From the NCBI GenBank assembly GCA_028554795.2, contig JAPYKE020000263.1:682001-746000 (forward strand): 64,000 nt of DNA. The letters are read 5' to 3'. The translations under genes were made by a program, and so were the position numbers. Numbering within the stretch: the first letter of the stretch is position 1; each line of letters opens with the position of its first letter. The stretch is from Sinohyriopsis cumingii (lineage: Eukaryota > Mollusca > Bivalvia > Unionida > Unionidae). The notes below the pieces were generated by a model, which ran no database searches, was not told where the DNA came from, and saw nothing but the letters and a program-made list of their open reading frames with translations. This document shows positions 52,301 through 62,024 of this stretch, one piece after another.

Positions 52301-52302
52301 TG

Positions 52303-52577
52303 CAGAGTAGTATGAAAGGCTGGTGTATTGTTTGGCCTTTTCGAAAACCCTTTGGGGAACTTTCATCCAGAGTAGTCTCTGCCCACCCACCACCACCACA
52401 ATGACTGACTCACGTATGTGGACTGCTTTACATTTCCACCAACAAAATTAAAACTGAACAACAGGCAATGCTCACCTATTGGCTAACATTGTCATGGGGA
52501 TGCGTATAGAGGGTGATGGGTGGAATGGCCCAATAGAGAATAAAAAAGGCAAACCCATTAGTTTCATACTACTTCTG
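52303..52577. mobile_element. MITE-like inverted-repeat element (~275 bp)
   Basis: CAGAGTAGTATGAAA at the left matches the reverse complement of TTTCATACTACTTCTG at the right with one indel. Similarity continues inward, with TTTGGCCTTTT against GTTTGCCTTTT and a CCCACCCACC block against GGGTGATGGGTGG. No coding capacity is seen, as expected for a non-autonomous DNA transposon. I could not identify a target-site duplication, so a plain imperfect inverted repeat is the alternative. Confidence 0.45.
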
Positions 52578-52579
52578 AA

Positions 52580-54050
52580 AAGATATCTGGTACATAACTT
52601 TACAGTCAGCGTCACATTAAACATACATGTTTTAATTTTGCTGGGTACATGACAGCCAGATCAGAAGATAGTGTTTCGAACTGCGTAGGATTTATTTTTA
52701 CTTATGGAGTTAAGAACCACAAGCATATCAAAATCTCAAAACTCAAAGTATAATCTTGATCAAAAGGACTTTGATTACTTTAAAGCAGAATATATTCCAC
52801 TTCATGCCTTGTTCAAAACTTGAGATGACAGACACAGCAGTTGACTTAAAAGATATGCACATATTGTGCAACTGGTACGTGAGATATCAAATTGACTTAT
52901 ATTTAGGGTTATGCCCTATATATATTATGGTTTGTGCTGGTGAATAGGGTACTGGGCAGGAAAATCTATTTAATAGGGTAGAGATTTGTCATGTTCCACC
53001 ATGGCAGTAGCGTTAGACAAACTTTGCCAAACTTTTACTTATTCACAGCTTCAAACAATTGTTGAGTGTTCTTTTCTAGTGCCCACCTAGTTTCTATTGT
53101 GACTTAAAGTGAAACAATAAAAAGAAAACCAAGTTTTGATTAGACTTCAGGGAATTGTTTACTGTGATGTTATATTCAAAGGAAAAGTGTGAAAGCTAGT
53201 AGCCTACTTTAGAAAAGATAGGTTTGTTGCACAAGAATTGCAATTAAATATGAGTAAATTAGTAACATTGCCATTATCTAACTTTTCTAAATATGTTTGT
53301 CATTCTCAATTAGAGGATCTGGTGCATGCACTCTGCAGGTAGTGACACTTAACGAGTTTCATTAACCAGGTTAGGCATTCTGAAACTTTCTCAAGGTACT
53401 TACGGACTGGGTATGGTCCTTTATCACTGAATGAGAGGAGGAGAGAACTCCACAGTCCCTCCAGAAAGTCTTAAGATCTGTATTTTCTCAGATTTGTTGA
53501 TTGAGAACAGCTCTCCCTAATTTTGTTTGTTATAAGCCCATTAATCCTTTCTATTAATGTATTCATTCATTCATCCAGCCATCATGTTATGTCTAATGAA
53601 TACAATAGGCTTTTCATTTCTCTCGCAAATTAGCATTTAATTGATCCAATCCTGTTTACGATGTTGTCTTTTTGCACAAATATCAAACACTGCACACTTA
53701 AAACCCAAACATCATTGTCAACGTTTGGTATCTGAATTTCACCCACAACTGGAAGAAGCAAATATTACTATTGACAGTGCCGCAAAATTCTGTGTTCCTG
53801 AATCAACATCATGGCTCTTACAAAACCCATCGAAATAATACAGACTTTTGTCACTTCAAAAGGACTTCAATCATTGCCTCTTTTTCAGAGTAAATTGGTG
53901 AATTAAGGAGCCTCAAATGTTGTAGCCATGAATTTTTGAAAACTCCATCTTTTTAGACTCCCTTTCCAAACGTAAAGCTTTCCATGACTTTTAAGTTGAT
54001 ACCAATGTTATCCAGGTCATAAAAAAACTTGGTTTACTCCAACAACCTGG
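52580..54050. other. Intergenic, no recognised feature
   Basis: Short frames only. The longest, around 53.64-53.84 kb on the plus strand (65 codons), has no recognisable motif. A few CATT repeats lie near 53.56 kb. Confidence 0.4.
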
Positions 54051-54054
54051 AAAG

Positions 54055-54310
54055 TAGGAGGCCCGAGCGATCCCACGAGCTAAGCTTATACTGATCACTG
54101 TCACCTCACACCTCAATGCAGGACGTGAGTCTTAGGCACAGTCAATATGGTTATGTGAAAATTTTTGCCATTGACTTCCCATGGGTCACTGGTTCTTACT
54201 GGGTTTTTCCCTGGTTCGTCCTTCACCAGTTATACTGTCCACCATATATGGCCTATCTTGCCCTGAGAAAAGGCATTCAATCCCAAAACAACAACAATAA
54301 TCTGGAAATT
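54055..54310 (+). mobile_element. Possible SINE-like 3' part with CAA-rich tail
   Basis: The stretch ends CCCTGAGAAAAGGCATTCAATCCC followed by AAAACAACAACAATAA. This is the kind of tail (a ...GGCGTTAAATCCC-like end plus a short simple repeat) seen in molluscan SINEs. No A-box or B-box head and no target-site duplication could be recognised, so the call rests on the tail alone. Confidence 0.3.
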
Positions 54311-54573
54311 AATATTTATTGTTGACTGTCTAGTCGCATTGGCAATAACGATAATAAAAGGGCAGGTGAAGCAGTGAAACCCGTTCTTCAGTCACATGTT
54401 TATAAATGGAAGATTCCACATAGTGACTTTTATTATTATATAAACTGGTATTTTCTCTGAACAATGCACATATATAGAATGAAAACTTAACATGCAGGCT
54501 TTGGAACATCAGATCCATCATTGGAGAGTGGCACCTCTAATACAGAACAAATCTCAATTATGAGGTGTTATTG

Positions 54574-54590
54574 TAATAATAATAATAATG
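54574..54590. repeat. (AAT)n microsatellite
   Basis: Several AAT triplets run in a row before GGCTTTATTTACAG. Confidence 0.8.
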
Positions 54591-54686
54591 GCTTTATTTA
54601 CAGAGGGTGGACAAGTAGGTGCATGGAACTAATCCTCCTTGTGGCCCTCTATTATATACATATCTAGATTCGAAGTACATGAACCT

Positions 54687-54995
54687 ACACACACACACAC
54701 ACACACAAACACACAATAAGCATTGATAATAAGCTATATTTAGAAATGGAGATAATAAGCAGAACATTTAACACACACACACACACACAAGCATTGATAA
54801 TAAGCTATATTTAGAAATGGAGATAATAAGCAGAACATTTAACACACACACACACACACAAGCATTGATAATAAGCTATATTTAGAAATGGAGATAATAA
54901 GCAGAACATTTAACACACACACACACACACACACACACAAGCATTGATAATAAGCTATATTTATTTATGGACATACTAACCAGAAACATTTAAGT
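54687..54995 (+). repeat. Compound minisatellite: 71-bp unit alternating with CA tracts, about 4 copies
   Basis: AGCATTGATAATAAGC begins at 54719, 54790, 54861 and 54940. Each copy is followed by an (AC)n tract, except that the last copy decays after TATATTTA. The first three copies are essentially identical outside the CA tract. The array is preceded by another CA tract. Confidence 0.9.
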
Positions 54996-55089
54996 GAATA
55001 TGCTCCAAATATGGTATGTTGTGTATACTACGGTACAAAAGTAGTGAGACCGTAAAGTGGAAAATTAGTGAATTTATACTTTACGTTGT

Positions 55090-55600
55090 AATAAATCTGT
55101 CAGATTGTACAGTTTGCTCTTTTCTTCCACTGAATTAGATTATAATTAAATGCATTTATGTTTGTGCATTCTCTAATTTCCTTTGGTGTTTTGATTCAGA
55201 TTAGTGATCCTGAATATTGGAAGTGTTTCGTAAAGAGTTCTTTATTCTGTTTTGGGATGGAAAGGTGGTTAGATGAAATTGATCTTAACTTGGGGGTGTT
55301 ACCTTGTTTTCTAGCATCAAATAGTTCATAGAGATATAATGGGGCCGTCTTGTTTGATACTTTGTATCCTTTCTCAAGAATATTCATTCACTAACTGTTA
55401 ACATTTTAATATCATACATTGCATTTGGGCATTATCTAAGGTGAACGTGCAAGATCTTTCCTTGTAAATATTCTTGTCATAAGTGCTTCCCTACATAACA
55501 TTACAATAGTCGAGGTATGGTTGTATATTGCATTTGTAATATATTAATATATGTTTAGTTGATATAAATAGCCTTATCTTACTAAAGAACCACAGACATA
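55090..55600 (-). pseudogene. LINE ORF2 C-terminal region remnant
   Basis: A 63-codon minus-strand frame includes YKVSNKTAPLYLYELF, then SSNHLSIPKQNKELFTKHFQ and YSGSLI, followed in another frame by PKEIRECTNINAF and a stop. This K-x-N-x-x-A-P-x-Y-L...F-x-Y-S-G...L-P-x-x-I-R pattern is the usual C-terminal end of Jockey/CR1-like ORF2 proteins. The segment between YVDD and this end is shortened. Confidence 0.75.
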
Positions 55601-56288
55601 AATTGACTTCATGACATACGACTCGACCCCAAGGGTATTGCCATGGGTTACCGTTTGTAGGCAGATTTCATTCAACTTCAGATTCAAATTGGTATTTTCC
55701 AGTTTTGCTGTTTTTTGGTTTGTAGTAATCATTAATCCTTTAGTTTTGTCTGTTTACTTTATGGCATTTTCCATACAACAGGAATCTATCCTAAGTAATA
55801 CTGTCTGAAAAGAGACCTCTAGGCTGATTGTAGCTGTTTGAAATCTGATAGTGTGACATCATCAACATATAATTCGGTTGATGAAATAAAGTTGCCTATT
55901 TTTAGTGGCAGATCATTTATGAAAATGAGAAAGAGGAATAGGCCTGGGATTGATCCCTGTGTTACCCCACACGTAATTGGTTTTCTTTATTCTGACACAG
56001 TTTTCTCATTGTTAGATTTGATAGATATGATGAAAACCAATCAATCGTTGAAATGTCATTTTGTAAATGCTCAGGTTGTTGATACAAATAACATGATCAC
56101 CAAAGTCAAAAGATTCTAAGATACACTTGTATGGATCTAACAAATTTTCCTTGATCTAAGACAGTAATCTATCTATCATGGAAACTAAGGCTGTTTTCTC
56201 TGAACCCTGTCTTTTTTATGAATTTAATGGGTATAGTAAAAGATTGTTATGAACATGTTTTTCAAGTTGTTTTTTGACAAGCTTGGTA

Positions 56289-56302
56289 AGATTGATAAGG
56301 AC
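56289..56302 (+). repeat. Left target-site duplication of the SINE (14 bp)
   Basis: AGATTGATAAGGAC stands immediately before the SINE head. Confidence 0.92.
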
Positions 56303-56624
56303 CGCTCCGGTGGCCTAGTGGTTAGAGCGTCCGCCTCGGATGCGGGAGGTCGTGGGTTCGATCCCCGGCCGAGTCATACCAAAGACTTACAAAAACGGTA
56401 CTAACAGCTGCCTCGCTTGGAGCTCAGCATTAAGAGGTTAGTGTTAGCACTGGTCGGCCCAGTGTCAGAATAATGTGACTGGGTGGAACATCATGCCACA
56501 TGTCTGCGGCATGATGCCCCAGTGCTAGACTTCACTATAAACTGCCACATTGCAGACATCGTAGCGATATGACTGAAAAATTGTTAAAGCTACGTTAAAA
56601 ATTCAAATCACATCACATCACATC
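56303..56624 (+). mobile_element. tRNA-derived SINE (V-SINE/RUDI-like), inserted in the LINE
   Basis: The head is tRNA-related. CGCTCCGGTGGCCTAGTGG contains a good A-box (TGGCCTAGTGG), and about 40 nt on GGTTCGATCCC matches the B-box consensus exactly. The pair forms an internal RNA polymerase III promoter. A tRNA-unrelated body of about 220 bp follows, with a near-palindromic GCATGATG/CATCATGCC pair and a 3' part reading GATATGACTGAAAAATTGTTA then ACGTTAAA. The end is an (ATCAC)n tail. Perfect 14-bp target-site duplications flank it, so both borders are secure. The body resembles the molluscan V-SINE type from memory. Confidence 0.93.
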
Positions 56625-56638
56625 AGATTGATAAGGAC
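56625..56638 (+). repeat. Right target-site duplication of the SINE (14 bp)
   Basis: AGATTGATAAGGAC follows the (ATCAC)n tail. Confidence 0.92.
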
Positions 56639-57279
56639 ACGTCTTTCCTGCCAGCAGACTTGCGAATGGGGGTAATGTTTTCCAATTTCCTTGTCTGGGA
56701 AACACTAAGGTTGATATGCTTAGATTACATATGTAAGCTATGCTGTCAGATATTATATCTGCAGCAGACCACATGTTATGTGGTCCAATATTATCTACAC
56801 CTGTTGATTTCCTTGCTTAAATAGTCGGCAAAACTTTCAATACGTTTTCATTTGGTCTTACAGAAATAACAAATTTTGTGTCAGAGTTTTTTCTGATTCT
56901 TAGTTCATTATGATTAGAGTTGACAAATAGTTCCTTAATTTTGGTGGCTATGCTGACAGTAAATTTGTTGAATGTATTTGCTATTTCAAGATTCTCGTCA
57001 ATAATTTGGCCTTCCTGGCTAAGTTGCTGGATTTTGGATGACCCTGTGGAACGATTACCTGCACCTAGTCTGTAAAAACGTATTCCACATCACACGCCAA
57101 GTAATTCTTCCCTGCCTGATTAATCATTTTGGTTCCTTGGTTTCTCCATGTTTTGTAATGTGCTTGATGACCAACCGATTTGAAATAATCACAGTTTTTA
57201 TGGCATTTGAATGCCTGGAGTCAACCAATCGGGATGGAAGTCCAGTTTTGCTCTTGTTTGCAAAGGTATATGTTTATCA

Positions 57280-57378
57280 ACCACCTGCATAAAACGTTGG
57301 GTCCATATATCGACCACCTGCATAAAATATTGGGTCCATATTTCAATCACCCATATAAAAGATTTAGTCCATATATCA
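57280..57378 (-). repeat. Three tandem 33-bp copies inside the LINE ORF
   Basis: ACCACCTGCATAAAA...CCATATATCG is repeated three times with a 33-bp period. Being a multiple of three, it gives three 11-residue copies in the same frame on the minus strand (IWTKSFIWVIE, IWTQYFMQVVD, IWTQRFMQVVD). Related LINE proteins usually have this block once, so it is probably a local slippage or duplication product. Confidence 0.85.
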
Positions 57379-57499
57379 AGAGCATCATCCACATCATCAA
57401 ATATAGATGCTATGCTTGAAGAAACATAATGCTTAATTGACCTATGACCTATATTTTATGGTTTTATGAGTTGGATTTTACAGCTGCTTTTAAGCCAGA

Positions 57500-58110
57500 T
57501 TTCCTTATAAGGAAAATAGGGAAGTGATCCTTGGAATATGTATTTTTGTCACATTTTCTTCCATATTTGTATAAATATGATCAAGAGGTTTTGAGTGGTC
57601 AGTTTCTCATGTTAGTATGTCCACTAATTGGGTTAGAACAAACGTTTCTGTGAAATTCAACTAATTTGTGTTAATCTGGTTATTGAAAAGTACTCTTGTT
57701 AAAGTCACCTCAGTTTGGTCATCAATAACTTTATCCAGTTGCTTTCATAATGCTCAATCCATTCAGCTTTCACTGAAGGGGACCTAAAGACAAAGCCCAT
57801 TAGTAATGGTTTTGTAGATGATTGATTTTGCCTGGATCCATATTGCTTCAGTTTCATCTGAATCTAGATCATTTCTCCTTTCAACTGATAAACCATTACT
57901 GTCATAAACAACAACACCTCCACCCCTGAACCTCTATCACATCTGATTGGTATGCCATAACCATCAATAAACATTGAGTCATTTGTATCATTGTCATTTA
58001 ACTTTGTTGTTTCTGTTAAACCCAGAATATGGACATTATTAGCCATAGATGGTACCAATTTGATTGGTCTAACTTATTATTCATACCTTGTATATTTATA
58101 TACCCAATGT
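57500..58110 (-). pseudogene. LINE endonuclease domain remnant
   Basis: This domain nicks target DNA for target-primed reverse transcription. The minus-strand frame shows NVHILGLTETTKLNDNDTND with the metal-binding Glu of the T-E-T motif (one extra Thr). FIDGYGIP follows, then a broken glycine-rich stretch and RRNDLDSDETEAIWIQ. Near the end, KDHFPIFLIRKSG keeps the catalytic Asp-His pair (57,524-57,529). The G-D-F-N motif was not found. Frameshifts separate these blocks. Confidence 0.85.
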
Positions 58111-60590
58111 GTAGATCATTTCCTTTAATTCCTAATCTAATATGTTTTTAAAGGAAATATTACTAGTAATTTCAGTCAAGGAGTTAAGTTCCACATATCA
58201 TTTTTACAATTTCTTGAAACATTCAAGTAGTCTTTGTTAGAATATACTTCAAAATACATGATGTACTTCCACTTTCAATACATCCTAAAGGAAACAACAT
58301 ATGCATACTAACCCAGTAGAGTAGACCTCAGTGCATATCCTGCCAGTGTCTGTTGCAAGAGGAACGTAATCTGGTAAAATGAATAAAGTTCCACGCAATG
58401 AGACATGTGTTTGACAAGAATGTGTTTCACTTTATACTAAGTATGCATGAGGCGGGTATATGTGTCTCATATGCTATCAACACTATACCATTTTGATTTG
58501 TCTGCCCTTTATTATCCTTCATACCAATTTTGGTCGGGTTAGTAAAAAGTACATAATACTCTTTCTAAAGTGTATGAGCAAAAATCACGTTTTTGTAAAA
58601 TATTTGATATTAAGAGTCTCAGTTTAGGTTTTGCAAGGCTTTCAACATGGAAAGGGAATCATAAAAGATTATTTTTCATAGGGATCTTATTGTAGTTTAA
58701 ATACTTGAGTATGTAATTTCTTTGGTACATATTGAGGCTTGATAAGGTAAATGACTCAGGATGGTGCCAATGGGCTTCTATATGGCAGCTCCAACCATTT
58801 TATACATTTCAAACCATTTGTATGAAGGGATGTATGGCTGTGACTGGAGGCTCATATTTCATTGAATTTAATCTGAAAAAAGGACAGGAATTTGCAAGAG
58901 GATTCTGGAATGGCAAAGATCAATATTAGTGGGAGTAGTGACAATATCTAGATTTTAATTTTGGAATGTAGAGTTTTCTGGTATTACCAGGACATTTTTT
59001 TATGGGAGTGAATTTGTAAGCAAACATTTACAATGAAGCTTGGTTTCTGAGCATAATAAGTTTAGTATTTTGGGCCAAACCATTACATTGTATGCATTAT
59101 TAGATTAGTTAGAAAATAAGTAGCATGCTGAAGAGTCAGGTTCATTTATCCAAATTAGTGCAATAGCTCTCTTGCCACAACATAAAGATTCTAAGGCAGA
59201 ATACCATATCATGTTATTATGCCCATTCAATTCTTATTGTAAACGTGCAATATGATGATGCAAGAGACAACAATTAATGAAAGACGATGGAGGGAATATC
59301 AGTGTAATGGATTGGATATCCTATTTTCACATGATGGAATTGAGCAATACATATAGGATGCAGTCAGTGCTCTTATGCTGTACATAATATCCCTCACTCA
59401 TATGTTCAACTGAGCATACTGTCATGAAGTATCAGAAACAAAGTAAAAATATCATAACTCTTTCTTTTATTTTTTATCTTTTGACCTCATAGGTTTATAT
59501 GGAACCTTGGGTAAATCGTCAGAAGAATGATAATTTTCGTGAAGATTATGACTGTTGTTGTGCACATCTATATGTTGAATGTATTGGTACTGAAATTTGT
59601 GAATTGTAGACGGAGTCTCCTTGTTTTCACTTATGGATAATTGTTTTTAGGCTTGTACATTTGTGTGTTGCAGGAACCACAAAATCAAAAGAGATGGTGA
59701 CTCCAAAGTATTGTCACATGGTGTTCAGCAACACAAATTACTAAATAATCTGAGACATGAAGCCTGAACTATTAAAGAGTTTTCTACATTATTCAAAAGC
59801 ACATACCAAAATACCATTCTCAGTAACCTGTCATGCATTGTCTTTTTCAGGATTGTGAAGTCGGGGGAATTCTGGATTATCCTTGGCACATTTAACCATG
59901 AGTATATGTCCACAAGCAATCTTGCAGCCCATGACAAACAGCACTGTGCTGCACAGTTTGGAATACACTGCACTTAGAACTGTTGTTTCAGGCATCAAGG
60001 ACCTCTCCTGAAAAATATTATTTTATGTCTAAAGTTTGACTTTTTCATTAGACTAAATGGATTTTGATGATAGTAAAAACTGACTTAAAATTGTATGCAA
60101 GTATCATTGATAGGCATGGTGTTTATTTGTACAGATATGATGAAAATTTTATATCTACATGTAAATAGATTGAAACCTCAAATCAGATAATGAGGGGGAT
60201 TTGTAGTGTTATCCATGATTTCACAAAACAATATGGTAGTATAACATGAATATGTTCATAGTACATTGCAATCAGACTATTGAAATGATATTGCTGTGCA
60301 TTATTGATTAATGGTTGCATATATTCAATTTTGCTTGCAATCAATATTGGTATCTTTGTAAGTTCAGTTCAGATATGTCAGTATGAAATTATATAAAATG
60401 CCCTGTTCAGCTGCAAATAATTTGTCAAATATTGGCGCTTTTAATGTGAAGTGACCTCCATTTCACGTGATCCATGTGCACTTTAAATATAATGGCAACT
60501 ACCAAAAAATGGAAAGTTGTCAGACAGACGTTTGTGAAAATCAACGATTTCACTTTAAAAGGAGTATCTGGCCAATAAAGCTCATTCAGT
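58111..60590. other. Intergenic, no recognised feature
   Basis: No frame with recognisable motifs was found. Short frames near 58.7 kb (plus) and 59.7-60.0 kb (minus, 82 codons) lack known domains. Splice-bounded host exons cannot be excluded by eye. Confidence 0.4.
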
Positions 60591-60596
60591 ACATGG

Positions 60597-60704
60597 CATG
60601 AAGGAAGTGGGGGACTGCAGAGGTATTCACAGCCCAAAATACTGGATATGACATGAAGGAAGTGGGAGACTGCAGAGGTATTCACAGCCCAAAATACTGG
60701 ACAT
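60597..60704 (+). repeat. 55-bp tandem duplication, two copies
   Basis: CATGAAGGAAGTGGG...AAAATACTGGA occurs twice with a 55-bp period and about two to three differences. Confidence 0.92.
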
Positions 60705-60925
60705 AAATGTTCTTAATAGTGTGATACACCCCAGGCAGTAAAAGTACCATGATGGCACTATTTATGTATGACATTGCATCAAACTTAAATGTTTAAGTAC
60801 TTCTCATATTTCATATTGGCTTATTCGTTCAAATAACCTTGTCATATGACTTTTGAAATATTTTAATTTCTAGTCACCTGTTTCAATGCTACTTGAAAGA
60901 AACACTAATTTATTTAGTGTAACCC

Positions 60926-60941
60926 ATATATATATATATAA
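60926..60941. repeat. (TA)n microsatellite
   Basis: There are about eight TA dinucleotides in a row. Confidence 0.85.
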
Positions 60942-60944
60942 CAT

Positions 60945-61980
60945 GGTTTACTTGGATATTCCAGTAATGAGTAATGAAGATCAATACCCCTCTCTGAGTA
61001 AAATTTATAACTAATGAACTGAAATTGTGTTTATATATGCGTATGTGAGTCCATAAGAGAGAGAGTGGGAGATGGAACAGGGAGGAACAGAAACTTAAAA
61101 AGTAAGAGCTCCGATTTAGGTGTAGCACTTGCTAAAAGCTGAATATCACACATGTTGTAAACACAAAGCATTTGCAGTGAAAAAGTCTAATTATGACTGT
61201 TTGCAGTCCTAAGAATCATATCCAGTATACAATGATGATTGTGAGAAATTGAATCTGTGATAAAAATTGAGATGTAACAGTTTTGGCCTCTATGCAGAAT
61301 TATTTTGTTTCATGAGGTTTCAAGTCTATCTACTTTAAAGCTGATAATTTGTATAAAGTTGTATATATTCATTATTCAGAACAATGAGTGTATCAGCACT
61401 GACTACTTTTTATATCAAATAGGTCTCCAGAAAAAACGGAGATAAAATAAACCAGGCTGATTAAAAGAAATGTATTTATTCCCAAGTGTAGTAACTGACT
61501 AAGCCAATTAGAAGTCAGTATTATCTTATTAGACAAAGCAGCTCTCGCGTATTCATTGGTCATTATGATCAGGCAAAGGTGCTAGATATTGTTGCTGAGA
61601 AATCAATGCCACATGTTTACCTTTATTTCCTCCATTTTCTTAACTTTTTATTAAATGACTTGGACATTATGGATGATGCAGTTCTAATATCCAGTGACAC
61701 ACAATACCACTTTCTCATTATAACATGACATTTTCATTGCAAAACCTTTGTGCTCCAAATGAATCATGGTAAGATTATATTGGTTTGCCAATTTACAAGG
61801 CAACATTTGTCTTCTTAAGCATGTAAACTAAGCTTTGAAAAGAAGTACACACATTTTAATAATGTTAGATTAACTTGTTAGACAGGAATATTACTGTAAC
61901 ACATTTTCCACTGTGAAAAATTTGAAAATGTTTTCAATATGCATCAACATGGAGTCGACTTATAATAGGGCTTTACTTTA
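60945..61980. other. Intergenic, no recognised feature
   Basis: AT-rich DNA with a short GA-rich stretch (GAGAGAGAGTGGGAG) near 61.06 kb. Nothing else stands out. Confidence 0.4.
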
Positions 61981-61986
61981 ATAAAT

Positions 61987-61987
<1 letters not shown>

Positions 61988-62020
<33 letters not shown>

Positions 62021-62024
62021 ACAC
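61988..62024. repeat. (AC)n microsatellite
   Basis: A long AC run with a single AAAC interruption. Confidence 0.92.

Larger units (their letters stand above)
55600..57240 (-). pseudogene. LINE reverse-transcriptase domain remnant, split by a SINE
   Basis: Minus-strand frames give YRLGAGNRSTGSSK, then IDENLEIANTFNKFTVSIA and the strong block STGVDNIGPHNMWSAADIIS followed by YICNLSISTLVFPR (RT region 1). Beyond the SINE come EKHVHNN, ETALVSMIDRLL-like and FDFGDHVICINNL (the first catalytic Asp region), GVTQGSIPG (region 4) and YVDD at 55,858-55,869, the catalytic motif in an unusual Y-V-D-D form. Stops and frameshifts occur between almost all blocks. The part after YVDD includes NKTKTKGLMITTKQKTA. 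Confidence 0.9.
55090..58110 (-). mobile_element. Decayed non-LTR retrotransposon (LINE), endonuclease + reverse transcriptase, Jockey/CR1/L2-like
   Basis: Read on the minus strand, an AP-endonuclease domain, a linker, a reverse transcriptase and the C-terminal region follow one another in the normal order of a LINE ORF2. Numerous frameshifts and stops show it is inactive. No ORF1 was found on its 5' side, so it is 5'-truncated or its ORF1 is unrecognisable. A SINE is inserted in it. Clade assignment among Jockey, CR1 and L2 needs a phylogeny. Confidence 0.88.

Noticed and set aside
55838..56119. 93-codon plus-strand ORF
   Set aside because: It is the antisense of the LINE reverse transcriptase, whose GVTQGS and YVDD motifs read on the minus strand.
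56303..56375. Functional tRNA gene
   Set aside because: The head resembles a tRNA but is followed by a SINE body and tail inside target-site duplications, so it is a SINE promoter and not a free tRNA gene.
59725..59973. 82-codon minus-strand ORF as a possible host gene or transposase piece
   Set aside because: No motif is recognisable, there are no supporting splice sites or neighbouring frames, and the length is compatible with chance.
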